A stretch of 23,331 nt of DNA from JBJXFY01 sp046155815. GTDB taxonomy: Bacteria; Verrucomicrobiota; Verrucomicrobiia; Limisphaerales; CAIMTB01. Positions 7,981 to 16,481 of the stretch are shown one piece after another. A program made the translations under genes and the position numbers. Position 1 is the stretch's first letter. Each line of letters opens with the position of its first letter. The stretch spans positions 1 to 23,331 of the forward strand of contig JBJXFY010000237.1 of the NCBI GenBank assembly GCA_046155815.1, in the 5' to 3' direction. The notes beneath the pieces were generated by a model. It was not told the origin of the DNA. It did not search any database and saw nothing but the letters and a program-made list of their open reading frames with translations.

Positions 7981-8142
7981 AGGGCGGGCGGCACGGGCCA
8001 TGCGCCGCCGCTCGCGGTGGGCGAGGAGCTGCGTGAAAAACGCCGACCGAGTCGCCGCCATCAGCGCCTTCGTATCGGCTGGCCGATTGGCCGCCTCCCT
8101 GCGCGGCGACCCCTCGGGAGGGAACTCGGAGTGCGACTTCAT
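7951..8142 (-). CDS. possible small protein of unknown function
   Basis: A 63-codon reading frame on the minus strand starts at ATG 8142 and overlaps the last 30 bases of the aminotransferase gene tail to tail. It translates to a basic, soluble peptide opening MKSHSEFPPEGSPRREAANR and containing ALMAATRSAFFTQLLAHRERRRMARAA, which could form an amphipathic helix. By eye nearly nine tenths of its third codon positions are G or C, as in the real genes here, and no plus-strand gene explains the region. An in-frame ATG at 8178 would add twelve residues (MICEDGGVVVPN), but those codons look less biased. There is no signal peptide, membrane segment or domain I recognise, and no convincing ribosome site. 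It could be a lineage-specific small gene or chance coding in G+C-rich DNA. Confidence 0.4.
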   Translation of the reverse strand: MKSHSEFPPEGSPRREAANRPADTKALMAATRSAFFTQLLAHRERRRMARAARPSGAAPQHSA

Positions 8143-8352
8143 GTTGGGAACGACGACGCCACCATCCTCACAAATCATCTCCACGCAAGGGAGGGCGCGT
8201 GACAACCGTGCGAATTTTTGGGCCGAAAAGGCTGTTATTATCCCCGCAACAGCACACAACGAAGGCGGGATGCGCAGTGGCCGGGCGGCCCGAGCCCTTG
8301 ATTCCCGCGCCGCCCACTGTTCCGCCGTGCTCGTCCCGCCGCCCCACAACCG
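7981..8352. other. spacer between the aminotransferase and rsmA genes
   Basis: These 372 bases hold no convincing plus-strand gene. The left half is covered by the possible small minus-strand gene. The right half contains the most A+T-rich patch of the area, about 8211-8241 (aatttttg ... ttattat). TATTAT at 8236-8241 could be a -10 element for rsmA 112 bases downstream, but no good -35 hexamer sits at the right distance. No terminator, tRNA or repeat was seen. Confidence 0.4.
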
Positions 8353-9219
8353 ATGAACCTTTCCGCCATGCGCGAACTGCTGAACGCCGAGGGCGTCCAG
8401 CTCACGCGCTCCCTCGGACAAAACTTCCTCCACGACGCGAACCAGCTCCGCCGCATCGTGGCCGCCGCCGAGCTGACGCCCGGCGCGCGCGTGCTCGAGA
8501 TCGGTCCCGGCCTCGGCCCGCTGACCGAACTCCTGCTGGCCGCCGGCGCGCGGGTGCTGGCCATCGAGGCCGACGTCCGGATGGTGACACTGCTCAACCG
8601 GCGCCTCGGGCAGCCGGCCGGCCTGGAGTTGATCCACGCCGACGCGCTCGAGTGGCTCCGGGAGAACCCGCGCGACTGGTCCGGCTGGCGCGTCGTGTCC
8701 AACCTCCCGTACTCCGCAGGCTCGCCGATCGTGGTCGAGCTCGCGCGCGCGCCGGTGCCGCCGGACCGCGTGGTGGTCACGCTCCAGCGCGAGGTGGTGG
8801 ACCGGCTCCGGGCCGAGCCGGGCGCGCCAGACTACGGACTGCTGACGCTCCTGGTGCGGGCGGTGTACGCCCGCGGGGGGTGGTTCAAGATCCCCGCGTC
8901 CTGCTTTTTCCCCGCGCCGGACGTGGAGTCGGCCTGCGTCACGTTCCACAGGCGGATTCCACCTACGCTCACGGCGGAGGAACTCGCGCGGTTCGATCAT
9001 CTGGTGAAGCTCGCCTTCAGCCAGCGCCGGAAGATGCTGGGAAAGCTGCTGCGCGCAGCATGGACCGAGGCCGAGGTAAACGCCTCGTGCGAGTTTGCCG
9101 GCATTGCGCCCACCGTGCGGGCCGAGGAGGTCTCGCTCGACGCCCTTGTCTGGCTGCTGCGCACGCTGCCGACCGTTGCCCAACGGCCGCCCGCGCGGAA
9201 ATCCTCACGCCGCGCATGA
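8353..9219 (+). CDS. rsmA: 16S rRNA (adenine1518-N6/adenine1519-N6) dimethyltransferase
   Basis: The 288-residue protein is a complete KsgA/RsmA. Visible are 'SLGQNFLHDANQLRRIV' (20-36), the SAM-binding motif I 'VLEIGPGLGPLTELLL' (47-62), the acidic motif II end 'AIEAD' (70-74), 'HADALEW' (95-101) and the catalytic NLPY motif (117-120) in 'VVSNLPYSAGSPIV'. The C-terminal small helical domain includes 'FFPAPDVESACVTF' and 'KLAFSQRRKMLGKLLR', both family hallmarks. It dimethylates two adjacent adenines in helix 45 of 16S rRNA late in 30S assembly. ATG 8353 gives a normal N-terminus. The stop codon overlaps the start of the NUDIX gene (ATGA), so the two are probably translationally coupled. Identity is secure. 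Confidence 0.95.
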   Translation: MNLSAMRELLNAEGVQLTRSLGQNFLHDANQLRRIVAAAELTPGARVLEIGPGLGPLTELLLAAGARVLAIEADVRMVTLLNRRLGQPAGLELIHADALEWLRENPRDWSGWRVVSNLPYSAGSPIVVELARAPVPPDRVVVTLQREVVDRLRAEPGAPDYGLLTLLVRAVYARGGWFKIPASCFFPAPDVESACVTFHRRIPPTLTAEELARFDHLVKLAFSQRRKMLGKLLRAAWTEAEVNASCEFAGIAPTVRAEEVSLDALVWLLRTLPTVAQRPPARKSSRRA

Positions 9220-9740
9220 GCGAGGAAATCTTCGATGTCGTCAACGAACGGGACGAGGTGACGGGCCGCGCGCCGCGCGGCGAGGTCCACCGCCGCGGCC
9301 TCCGTCACCGTGCGGTCCACGTGCTCGTCTACAATGGCCGCGGCGAGGTCTTCCTCCAGAAGCGCTCCATGCTCAAGGACTGCCATCCCGGCACCTGGGA
9401 TTCGTCCGCCGCGGGGCACCTCGACACGGGCGAAGAGTACGACGCCTGTGCCGTGCGGGAGCTACGTGAGGAGCTGGGCGTGACGCCTGCCGAGCCGCCG
9501 TTCCGGCTGTTCAAGCTCACGGCCTGTCCGGAAACGGGCTGGGAATTCTGCTGGGTGTACCGCGCGGAGGCGGAAGGCCCGTTCACGCTGCATCCGGAGG
9601 AAATCTCCGACGGCGGCTGGTTCACGCCGGAGCGCGTGACGGCCTGGTTGGCGGAGCATCCGGAGGATTTCGCCGGCGCGGTGCCGTTGATCTGGGGCGA
9701 GCTGGAGAAGCTCCGGGGTCATGCTTCCCGGCCCCGTTAG
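9216..9740 (+). CDS. NUDIX hydrolase
   Basis: The 174-residue protein starts at the ATG that overlaps the rsmA stop. Its Nudix box runs from residue 67 to 89, 'GHLDTGEEYDACAVRELREE' followed by LGV, and fits GX5EX7REUXEEXGU exactly, so the Mg2+-binding glutamates are intact. The N-terminus 'EIFDVVNERDEVTGRAPRGE' and 'HRAVHVLVYNGRGEVFLQKRS' resemble the YfcD/isopentenyl-diphosphate-isomerase-like branch of NUDIX proteins. Such enzymes hydrolyse a nucleoside diphosphate linked to another group; an isomerase role is possible, but I cannot assign one, so the substrate stays open. The same frame stays open upstream into rsmA, but the protein similarity begins at this ATG. It was probably co-transcribed with rsmA. 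Confidence 0.9.
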   Translation: MSEEIFDVVNERDEVTGRAPRGEVHRRGLRHRAVHVLVYNGRGEVFLQKRSMLKDCHPGTWDSSAAGHLDTGEEYDACAVRELREELGVTPAEPPFRLFKLTACPETGWEFCWVYRAEAEGPFTLHPEEISDGGWFTPERVTAWLAEHPEDFAGAVPLIWGELEKLRGHASRPR

Positions 9741-9821
9741 CCCGAAGCGCGCGCCCGGCCGCCGCGCGTCCTGGAACTTCCTCTTTTCACCCACAGGCGC
9801 TTTCTGAACAGTCCCCCCGTG

Positions 9822-11129
9822 ATGCGCTCCGTTCCTGCCGCGCCGCCGCCGCTGGTTCATAATCACCAGCAGGCGGTGCAGGCGCTTTTTGAACGCCACG
9901 TCGTGCCCAGTTACGGGCGCTTCGAGGTCGCGTTCAGCCACGGCTCCGGGAGCCGGCTCTGGGACGTGAACGGCCGCCGCTACCTCGACCTGGGCGGCGG
10001 CATCGCCGTTTGCGCGCTCGGGCACGCGCACCCCGAGCTGGTTGAGGCATTGCACGCGCAGGCCGGGAAGCTCTGGCACATCTCGAATCTGTACTACCAC
10101 GAGCCGCAGGGCCGTCTCGCCGAGGCGCTCGTGAACCTCGTTGCTCCCGGCAAGGTCTTCTTCTGCAATTCCGGCGCCGAGGCCAACGAGGGCCTCTTCA
10201 AGCTGGCGCGGAAGTTCGGCCACGACGAGGGCCGCTTCGAGGTCGTCACGGCGCTGAACTCCTTTCACGGCCGGACGCTCGGTGCCATCGCCGCCACCGG
10301 GCAGGACAAGGTGAAGCAGGGCTTTGAGCCCACCATGCCCGGCTTCCGGCATGTCCCGTACAACGACCTCGCCGCCGTCGAGGCGGCGCTCACACCGGCC
10401 ACCGCCGCGGTGCTGATCGAGGGCATCCAGGGCGAGGGTGGCATCACGCCGGCCACGGCCGAGTACCTGCTCGGTCTGCGGCAGCTCTGCGATGAGCGCC
10501 GAGTGCTGCTGTTCATGGACGGCGTGCAGTGCGGGCATTTTCGCAGCGGGCGCTTCCAGAGCTTCCAGCGCGTCCTGGAGGGCGTGCCCGGGGCCGGCGG
10601 CTTCCTTCCGGACGGACTCGCGATGGCGAAGTCGCTCGGCGGCGGCTTCCCGATGGGCGCCTTCTGGGTGCGCGAGGAGGCGCACGGCGTGCGGCTGTGC
10701 GACCTGCTCGGCGCGGGCACGCACGGCACGACCTACGGCGGCAACCTGCTGGGCTGCGCCGTCGCGCTGCGGCTGTTCGAGATCGTTGAGCGCGACGACC
10801 TGGCCGCCCATGTGCGCGCCACGGGAGACTGGCTCAAGGCGGAGCTGCAGCGCCTCGTGGACGCGTCCCCGGGTGTGCTCCGCTCCGTGCGCGGCCTCGG
10901 CTTCATGCTCGGCCTCGAGCTGCAGCCGAAGGAGCGCATCCCCGCTTTCGCCGGCGGCGACAAGGCGGCCAGCACGCAGTTCGTGAACCGGCTCCACGCC
11001 GCCGGCGTGCTCACCATCCCCAGCGGCAGTCAGGTCGTCCGCCTGCTCCCGCCCTTGAATCTCCGCCGCGACGAAGCGGAGGAGGGCCTCGCCATCCTCG
11101 GTCGCGTCGTGGGCGGGCTGGCCGGCTGA
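9822..11129 (+). CDS. argD: acetylornithine aminotransferase
   Basis: The 435-residue class III PLP aminotransferase shows 'LWDVNGRRYLDLGGGIAVCALGH' (46-68), 'KVFFCNSGAEANEGLFKLAR' (111-130), 'SFHGRTLGAIAATGQ' (147-161), 'IEGIQGEGG' (199-207), and catalytic K270 in 'LAMAKSLGGGFPMGAFW'. It transfers the amino group of glutamate to N-acetylglutamate semialdehyde in arginine synthesis; many ArgD enzymes also serve lysine synthesis. The assignment rests on these motifs and on argF beginning 78 bases downstream. One oddity is 'LLFMDGVQCGHFRSG' (229-243): the usual Asp-Glu pair of this motif is Asp-Gly, so the PLP-binding Asp233 remains but the Glu is lost. A GTG directly before (9819) could also start translation. 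An eight-base-pair inverted repeat spans the stop codon. Confidence 0.88.
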   Translation: MRSVPAAPPPLVHNHQQAVQALFERHVVPSYGRFEVAFSHGSGSRLWDVNGRRYLDLGGGIAVCALGHAHPELVEALHAQAGKLWHISNLYYHEPQGRLAEALVNLVAPGKVFFCNSGAEANEGLFKLARKFGHDEGRFEVVTALNSFHGRTLGAIAATGQDKVKQGFEPTMPGFRHVPYNDLAAVEAALTPATAAVLIEGIQGEGGITPATAEYLLGLRQLCDERRVLLFMDGVQCGHFRSGRFQSFQRVLEGVPGAGGFLPDGLAMAKSLGGGFPMGAFWVREEAHGVRLCDLLGAGTHGTTYGGNLLGCAVALRLFEIVERDDLAAHVRATGDWLKAELQRLVDASPGVLRSVRGLGFMLGLELQPKERIPAFAGGDKAASTQFVNRLHAAGVLTIPSGSQVVRLLPPLNLRRDEAEEGLAILGRVVGGLAG

Positions 11130-11140
11130 GCCGCCGGCCA
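11119..11140 (+). terminator. stem-loop over the argD stop codon
   Basis: TGGCCGGC and GCCGGCCA form a perfect eight-base-pair stem around a six-base loop (TGAGCC) that contains the argD stop. There is no T-run after it, so it is at most a weak terminator or an mRNA-stabilising structure between argD and argF. Confidence 0.3.
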
Positions 11141-11207
11141 CGACGCCCAAACTTCACGTTGCCCGCGAGCCGTCCCCCGCTACCCTCCCGGCTTCCTCGA
11201 CCGGGCC

Positions 11208-12113
<906 letters not shown>

Positions 12114-12122
12114 TCATCCCCG

Positions 12123-13163
12123 TCAGTGCGCCGCCGGCGGGTGGTCCGTCTCCGGCTTGGCCTTCCGGGCGAAGATGAGCGAGGCCGCGATCGTCACCGC
12201 GAGGATGCCGCCGATGATGCCGAGCGACCACGAGATCGGAAACTTCCCGCCGAACGCCTCGTTCAGCCAAACCATCTTCAGGCCGACAAAAACCAGGATC
12301 AACCCCAGTCCGTACTTCAGCAGGTGGAACTTGTTCATGACCCCGGCCAGCATGAAGTAAAGCGCCCGCAGGCCGAGGATGGCGAACACGTTTGACGTGA
12401 AGACGATCAGCGGCTCACTCGTGAGCGCGAAGATCGCCGGCACCGAATCCACCGCGAAGATGATGTCCGACACCTCGATGAAGACGAGCGTGACGAAGAG
12501 CGGCGTGCCGTACAGGACGCCGTTGCGGCGGACAAAGAACTTCTGCCCCTCGAGGCCGGGCGTGATGGGCAGGAACTTCCGCAGCAGGCGGATGATGGGG
12601 TTCCGGTTGGGGTCCATCGGCTTCTCCGGCGCAAAGAAGACCTTGATCCCGGTCAGGATGAGGAACACCCCGAAGAGGACGACGATCCACTTGTACTGCA
12701 TCAGCACCGAACCGAGGGCGATGAAGATCGTGCGGAACACCAGCGCGCCGATGATGCCGTAGAACAGGACGCGGTGCTGGTACTTGGCCGGAATCCCGAA
12801 GAACGAGAAGACGATGACGAAGACGAAGATGTTGTCCACCGCCAGCGACTTCTCGACGACAAACCCGGCCAGGAATTCCATCCCGGTCTCACGCGCCTCC
12901 TTCGCGGCATCGAAGCCGGGAATGGCCAGCAGCCGGGGATCCTGCGGGAATTTCCAGAGGGCATACTGGTAGAGCCCGTAGCCAAACAGCAGCGCCAGGC
13001 TGATCCAGACGACGCTCCAGGCGGCCGACTCCTTGAAGGAAACCTCGTGGGCCTCACGGTGAAACACGCCCAGGTCAAGCGCGAGCATCAGCAGCACGAA
13101 GAGCGTGAAGCCGGCGTAAAACCACCAGTACTCGGCGAACGGGAACAGGATGGTTGCAGTCAT
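12123..13163 (-). CDS. TerC-family integral membrane protein
   Basis: The 346-residue protein has about nine hydrophobic segments and the TerC/Alx signature stretches: 'MLALDLGVFHREAHEVSF', 'EKSLAVDNIFVFVIVFSFFG', 'YGIIGALVFRTIFI' and 'FIEVSDIIFAVDSVPAIFAL' with the conserved intramembrane Asp and Glu residues, then 'SNVFAILGLRALYFML'. Family members sit in the inner membrane and are tied to metal-ion (Mn2+) export or metal loading of exported proteins, and in some bacteria to tellurite resistance. The present role is not determined, and no ter gene cluster is nearby. ATG 13163 was chosen because the protein similarity begins there; a GTG at 13181 would add six residues. It follows the KdsD-type gene by 87 bases on the same strand and is convergent with argF, nine bases apart. 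Confidence 0.93.
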   Translation of the reverse strand: MTATILFPFAEYWWFYAGFTLFVLLMLALDLGVFHREAHEVSFKESAAWSVVWISLALLFGYGLYQYALWKFPQDPRLLAIPGFDAAKEARETGMEFLAGFVVEKSLAVDNIFVFVIVFSFFGIPAKYQHRVLFYGIIGALVFRTIFIALGSVLMQYKWIVVLFGVFLILTGIKVFFAPEKPMDPNRNPIIRLLRKFLPITPGLEGQKFFVRRNGVLYGTPLFVTLVFIEVSDIIFAVDSVPAIFALTSEPLIVFTSNVFAILGLRALYFMLAGVMNKFHLLKYGLGLILVFVGLKMVWLNEAFGGKFPISWSLGIIGGILAVTIAASLIFARKAKPETDHPPAAH

Positions 13164-13250
13164 TCCTCTTGCGGCGCACACAAGTAGCGCGGCTTCCGCG
13201 ACTGTCCAACGAAACCGGTCGGGGCGACGTTGCCTCGCGTCGTCCGGCGC

Positions 13251-14222
13251 CTACATCAGCTTCAGCTTCGGCAGGTCCTGCAGGTCCACGAGGCCGGCCG
13301 GGCGGTGTCGCGCATCCACCGCGATGAGGTCATCCACGTTCTGGTCGTCGAAAATCTTCAGCGCCTCCGCCGCCAACGCGTCCACGCGGACCGTCACGGG
13401 ATTCCGCGTCATCACCTCGGACAGGCGCCGCTTCAGGATGTCCTCGCCGGCCGAGAGGTGGCGGCGGAGGTCGCCGTCGGTGAATACGCCGGCCAGCCGG
13501 CCGCGGGCGTCGGTCACGGCCACCGAGCCGGCCTTGGCGCGGGTCATGACGAGCAGGCCGTCGCGCACGGTGGCGTCCTCGGGGACGACCGGGTTGCGGA
13601 CGCCGGTGCGCATGATGTCGGACACCCTGAGCAGCAGCGCGCGGCCGATGGCGCCGGCGGGATGATAACGGGCGAAGTCGCGGGCCTTGAAGCCGCGCGC
13701 CTCCATCACCGCGACCGCCAGCGCGTCGCCGAGAGCGAGCATGGCGGTGGTGCTGGCGGTGGGGGCGAGGTTGAAGGGGCAGGCCTCGCGCGGCACGCGC
13801 ACGTCGAGCACGACGTCGCTGTGGCGGGCGAGCGACGAGCGCGGCGCGCCGGTCATCGCGATCAGGCCGGCGGCGGCGCGCCGCAGCGCGGGCAGCAGGC
13901 CGACCAGTTCCTCCGTCTCCCCCGAGTAGCTGAGGGCGAGCACCAGGTCGCGGTCGTTGATCACGCCGAGGTCGCCGTGCAGCGCATCCACGCTGTGGAG
14001 GACCACGCTGGTCGCGCCGGTGCTGGTCAGGGTGGCGGCGATCTTCGCGCCGATGTGGCCCGACTTGCCGATGCCGGTGACGACCACCTTGCCGCGCTCC
14101 GCGAGGCAGGCGATGACGCGCTCGACGGCCGCGTCGAAAGAATCGTCGAGCCGGCCGCGCACGGCGCGGAGGGCAGCGAGTTCGAGGTCGAGCACGCGGC
14201 GGGCGCGGGCGCGGTGGGTCAT
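13251..14222 (-). CDS. kdsD: arabinose-5-phosphate isomerase (KdsD/KpsF/GutQ family)
   Basis: The 323-residue protein joins a SIS sugar-isomerase domain (about residues 40-175) to two CBS domains (about 200-258 and 268-322), the full KdsD/KpsF architecture. Motifs include 'VVVTGIGKSGHIGAKIAATL' (46-65), 'SVDALHGDLGVI' (77-88), 'ALSYSGETEEL' (96-106), 'NLAPTASTTAMLALGDALAV' (151-170) and 'GVFTDGDLRRHL' (245-256). It interconverts ribulose-5-phosphate and arabinose-5-phosphate, the first committed step to Kdo, and so implies an LPS or Kdo-capsule outer surface. A kpsF or gutQ paralogue cannot be excluded, since no other Kdo gene (kdsA, kdsB, kdsC) lies in the window. ATG 14222 lies 183 bases from the divergent PEP-CTERM gene. 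TerC follows downstream. Confidence 0.9.
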   Translation of the reverse strand: MTHRARARRVLDLELAALRAVRGRLDDSFDAAVERVIACLAERGKVVVTGIGKSGHIGAKIAATLTSTGATSVVLHSVDALHGDLGVINDRDLVLALSYSGETEELVGLLPALRRAAAGLIAMTGAPRSSLARHSDVVLDVRVPREACPFNLAPTASTTAMLALGDALAVAVMEARGFKARDFARYHPAGAIGRALLLRVSDIMRTGVRNPVVPEDATVRDGLLVMTRAKAGSVAVTDARGRLAGVFTDGDLRRHLSAGEDILKRRLSEVMTRNPVTVRVDALAAEALKIFDDQNVDDLIAVDARHRPAGLVDLQDLPKLKLM

Positions 14223-14405
14223 GAACGGAGGGTGGCGGGGAGGACCGCGCGCCGCAACGCGAAGAGGGGCGCACCATCAAGCCTTCGCTTCAGGCCGGCG
14301 ACCCGGTCCACGCGAGCCGCCCGGATGCACCGGTCGGGCAGGCTCCCGCCAATCCCCGCTTGCCGCCGCGGCCGGCATCGGCCACAAGAACAATCCAAGA
14401 CACCC

Positions 14406-15200
14406 ATGAAAACCGCGCTCATCACCCCCTCGCTCGCGCTGGCCGCCGGCCTCGCGGCCCAGGCCCAGCTTTCCCTCACGCAACCCGGCGTCCCGGCCAC
14501 CGTGAACTTCGAAGAAACCGTCGCCGGCGTAGGCAACGGGGCCTTCGCCGGCACGGGGTTCACCCCCACGCCGGCCGCGGGCCAGTTGGACTCGGACGCG
14601 TGGGCCGTGTTGGGCCTCAGCGACGGCGCCGTCAACTTTGGCGGCACCGTGACCAGCGGCGACGCCGCGCGCGGCGCGACTTCCAGCCCCGTCACGCAGG
14701 GCGGGGTCTACGCCTTCAGCGGCGGTTCAATCAGCGGGCAGGCGCTCGGTTTCCAGCCGGGCGGCTCGGACTTCGACGGCGGCGGCACCGGCGGCCTCTA
14801 TTTCCGGATGGTGAACAACACCGGCGTGACGCTGGACCTGCTCTCGGTCAGCTACACCGGGCATTATCGGAACGACCAGACGCGCGCCAGCACGGTGACC
14901 TTCGCCTGGTCCCCGGACAACGTGACCTACACGGCGGTCTCCTCGCTGGGGTTCTCGACCCCCGCGGACGCCGTGACGGGCGCGCAGTTCGTGAGCGCGC
15001 CCCGCTCGGGCGACGTGGGCGGACTGTCAATCGCCCCGGGGGAGCCCTTCTATTTCCGCTGGCAGCATACGAGCACCGGTACCGGCTCCCGCGACGAGCT
15101 GGCGCTGGACGACCTCGTCATCACGGCCGTGCCGGAGCCCGGCGCCCTCACCCTGCTGGGCCTCGGGGCCGGGCTGCTGGCCCTGCGCCGGCGGCCTTGA
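14406..15200 (+). CDS. PEP-CTERM sorted surface/exported protein
   Basis: The 264-residue protein has an N-terminal signal peptide (MKTALITPSLALAAGLAAQAQ) and a C-terminal sorting tail: V-P-E-P at 242-245, a hydrophobic segment GALTLLGLGAGLLAL (246-260) and RRR at 261-263, the textbook PEP-CTERM signal recognised by exosortase. The body is a Gly/Ser/Thr-rich beta sequence with few charged residues and a 'WSPDNVTYTAVSSLGF' segment; no enzyme motif is seen. Proteins of this class are thought to go to the cell envelope or extracellular matrix after exosortase cleavage. The frame is open further upstream, but the leader peptide fixes ATG 14406 as start. The hydrolase gene begins 29 bases downstream and an exosortase gene lies 1.3 kb away on the other strand. 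Confidence 0.9.
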   Translation: MKTALITPSLALAAGLAAQAQLSLTQPGVPATVNFEETVAGVGNGAFAGTGFTPTPAAGQLDSDAWAVLGLSDGAVNFGGTVTSGDAARGATSSPVTQGGVYAFSGGSISGQALGFQPGGSDFDGGGTGGLYFRMVNNTGVTLDLLSVSYTGHYRNDQTRASTVTFAWSPDNVTYTAVSSLGFSTPADAVTGAQFVSAPRSGDVGGLSIAPGEPFYFRWQHTSTGTGSRDELALDDLVITAVPEPGALTLLGLGAGLLALRRRP

Positions 15201-15229
15201 AAGCGGGCGGCTGTTCGCCTCCTTCACCC

Positions 15230-16360
15230 TTGATTTATCTCCTCACCAACCGCGCCGTGGAGCCGGACGGCCACGGCGCCGAGCGCATCGTCAACGACGG
15301 CAAGGAGGCCGCCCGGCCCGTGTTCCGCCTCGCCACAGTCGAACTCCACGCCAGCGACCCGAAGAAGGACGAGGTGGAGCTGGTGCCCGACCAGTTCGTC
15401 GAGCAGTACGACCGCGTGCAGCCGGACGACCCGCCGGAGAAGCACGCCGGCTCAAAGCGCATGTTCCTCGATCTCTACCAGCGCATGCGGGACGAGCCGT
15501 CGAAGAAGAAGGGCGACGTGCTGTTCTTCATCCACGGCTTCCAGTACACCCTCGAGGACTCCCTCCAGCACCTGCGCAAGCTGCATGACCTGTATGTGAA
15601 GCCCGCCGACAGCCCGGTGAGCCACCTCGTCTATTTCTCGTGGCCTTCCCGGGGCCGGATCACCGGGTATCGGGACGACCGGCGCGACGCCATCGAGTCC
15701 GGCAAGCTGCTCGGCCGCGTCTTCCGCAAGGCGCGGCAGTTCCTCGTCGAATTTTTCGCCAGCCTGCCCGACCCGCGCGACGCCTTCTGCGGCCATCGCA
15801 TCCATCTCGCCGCCCATTCCATGGGCAACATGGTGCTCTACTGGATGACCCACGAGCTGAACACCTATCCCGACCCGCCGTTCTCCCTCTTCGGCGAGAT
15901 GCTGCTGCTCAACGCGGACTGTGACTGGGACGCCTTCAATCCCGCCGTGCCGCTGCACCGGCTTCCGGAGTACGGCGACCGCATCCACATCTACAACCAC
16001 CAGGGCGACGACGCGCTGTGGCTTTCGCAGAACACCAAGAACTGGGTGAAGCGCCTCGGCCGGCAGGGGCCCGCGGACCTGAACCTCCTCCCGTCGCGGA
16101 CGCTGGTCGTTGACTGCAGCGGGCTGAAGAAGGGCACCGCCAAGGATCCGCGGAAGGACAGCTTCGCCCCGGTCGCCGGACGCGTCTCGCTCGGCACCGA
16201 AACGCCCTCGAAGGAGACGCTGATGGACCACTGGGGCTACCTCTACCGGCCCGAGGTGATGGAGGACATCCGCGCCACGCTGCGCGGGGAAGGCTCCGCC
16301 GCCATCGCCGGCCGGACGGCCACCTCAAATCCACGGCTGTTCAAGCTGAAGGACGCCTGA
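15230..16360 (+). CDS. alpha/beta hydrolase, DUF900-like
   Basis: From TTG 15230 the product is 376 residues. It shows the alpha/beta-hydrolase core: 'VLFFIHGFQYTLED' (97-110, oxyanion-hole strand and turn), 'LVYFSWPSRGRITGY' (133-147), and the nucleophile elbow AAHSMGN (194-200) with Ser197. 'LLLNADCDWDAF' probably carries the catalytic Asp; the catalytic His is less clear. The family (DUF900-like) holds lipase/esterase-type proteins of unknown substrate. No signal peptide is present. The opening strand 'IYLLTNRAVEP' is conserved in the family, so the start must lie at or before TTG 15230; a TTG at 15197, overlapping the PEP-CTERM stop, is the alternative. No ATG precedes that strand. It is likely co-transcribed with the PEP-CTERM gene. 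Confidence 0.82.
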   Translation: MIYLLTNRAVEPDGHGAERIVNDGKEAARPVFRLATVELHASDPKKDEVELVPDQFVEQYDRVQPDDPPEKHAGSKRMFLDLYQRMRDEPSKKKGDVLFFIHGFQYTLEDSLQHLRKLHDLYVKPADSPVSHLVYFSWPSRGRITGYRDDRRDAIESGKLLGRVFRKARQFLVEFFASLPDPRDAFCGHRIHLAAHSMGNMVLYWMTHELNTYPDPPFSLFGEMLLLNADCDWDAFNPAVPLHRLPEYGDRIHIYNHQGDDALWLSQNTKNWVKRLGRQGPADLNLLPSRTLVVDCSGLKKGTAKDPRKDSFAPVAGRVSLGTETPSKETLMDHWGYLYRPEVMEDIRATLRGEGSAAIAGRTATSNPRLFKLKDA

Positions 16361-16481
16361 GACGGCGGGCAGCGCGGCCCGGGCGGGGAAAATCTCCCGC
16401 ACGCGGGGCTGGCAATGCCGCGCGCGGCGGCGTAGGGGATACCGGGACGGATGCCCGAAAGTCAGACCCGGCGAAAAACAA

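Noticed and set aside
7951..9183. a 410-codon minus-strand frame opposite rsmA
   Set aside because: Only the final 63 codons, outside rsmA, look like coding sequence; the rest is antisense to a secure gene.
8199..9215. a long N-terminal extension of the NUDIX frame through rsmA
   Set aside because: The extension is Arg/Ala/Gly-rich out-of-frame translation of rsmA; the NUDIX similarity starts at the ATG overlapping the rsmA stop.
13230..14405. an open frame leading into the PEP-CTERM gene
   Set aside because: It is antisense to the arabinose-5-phosphate isomerase gene, and the signal peptide at 14406 fixes the true start.
14360..15196. an upstream extension of the alpha/beta hydrolase frame
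   Set aside because: It is the shadow of the PEP-CTERM gene in another frame, with Arg/Gly-rich translation.
16380..16481. a possible intrinsic terminator after the hydrolase gene (GCGGGGA...TCTCCCGC)
   Set aside because: The stem is only about six base pairs with a wobble and no T-run follows.
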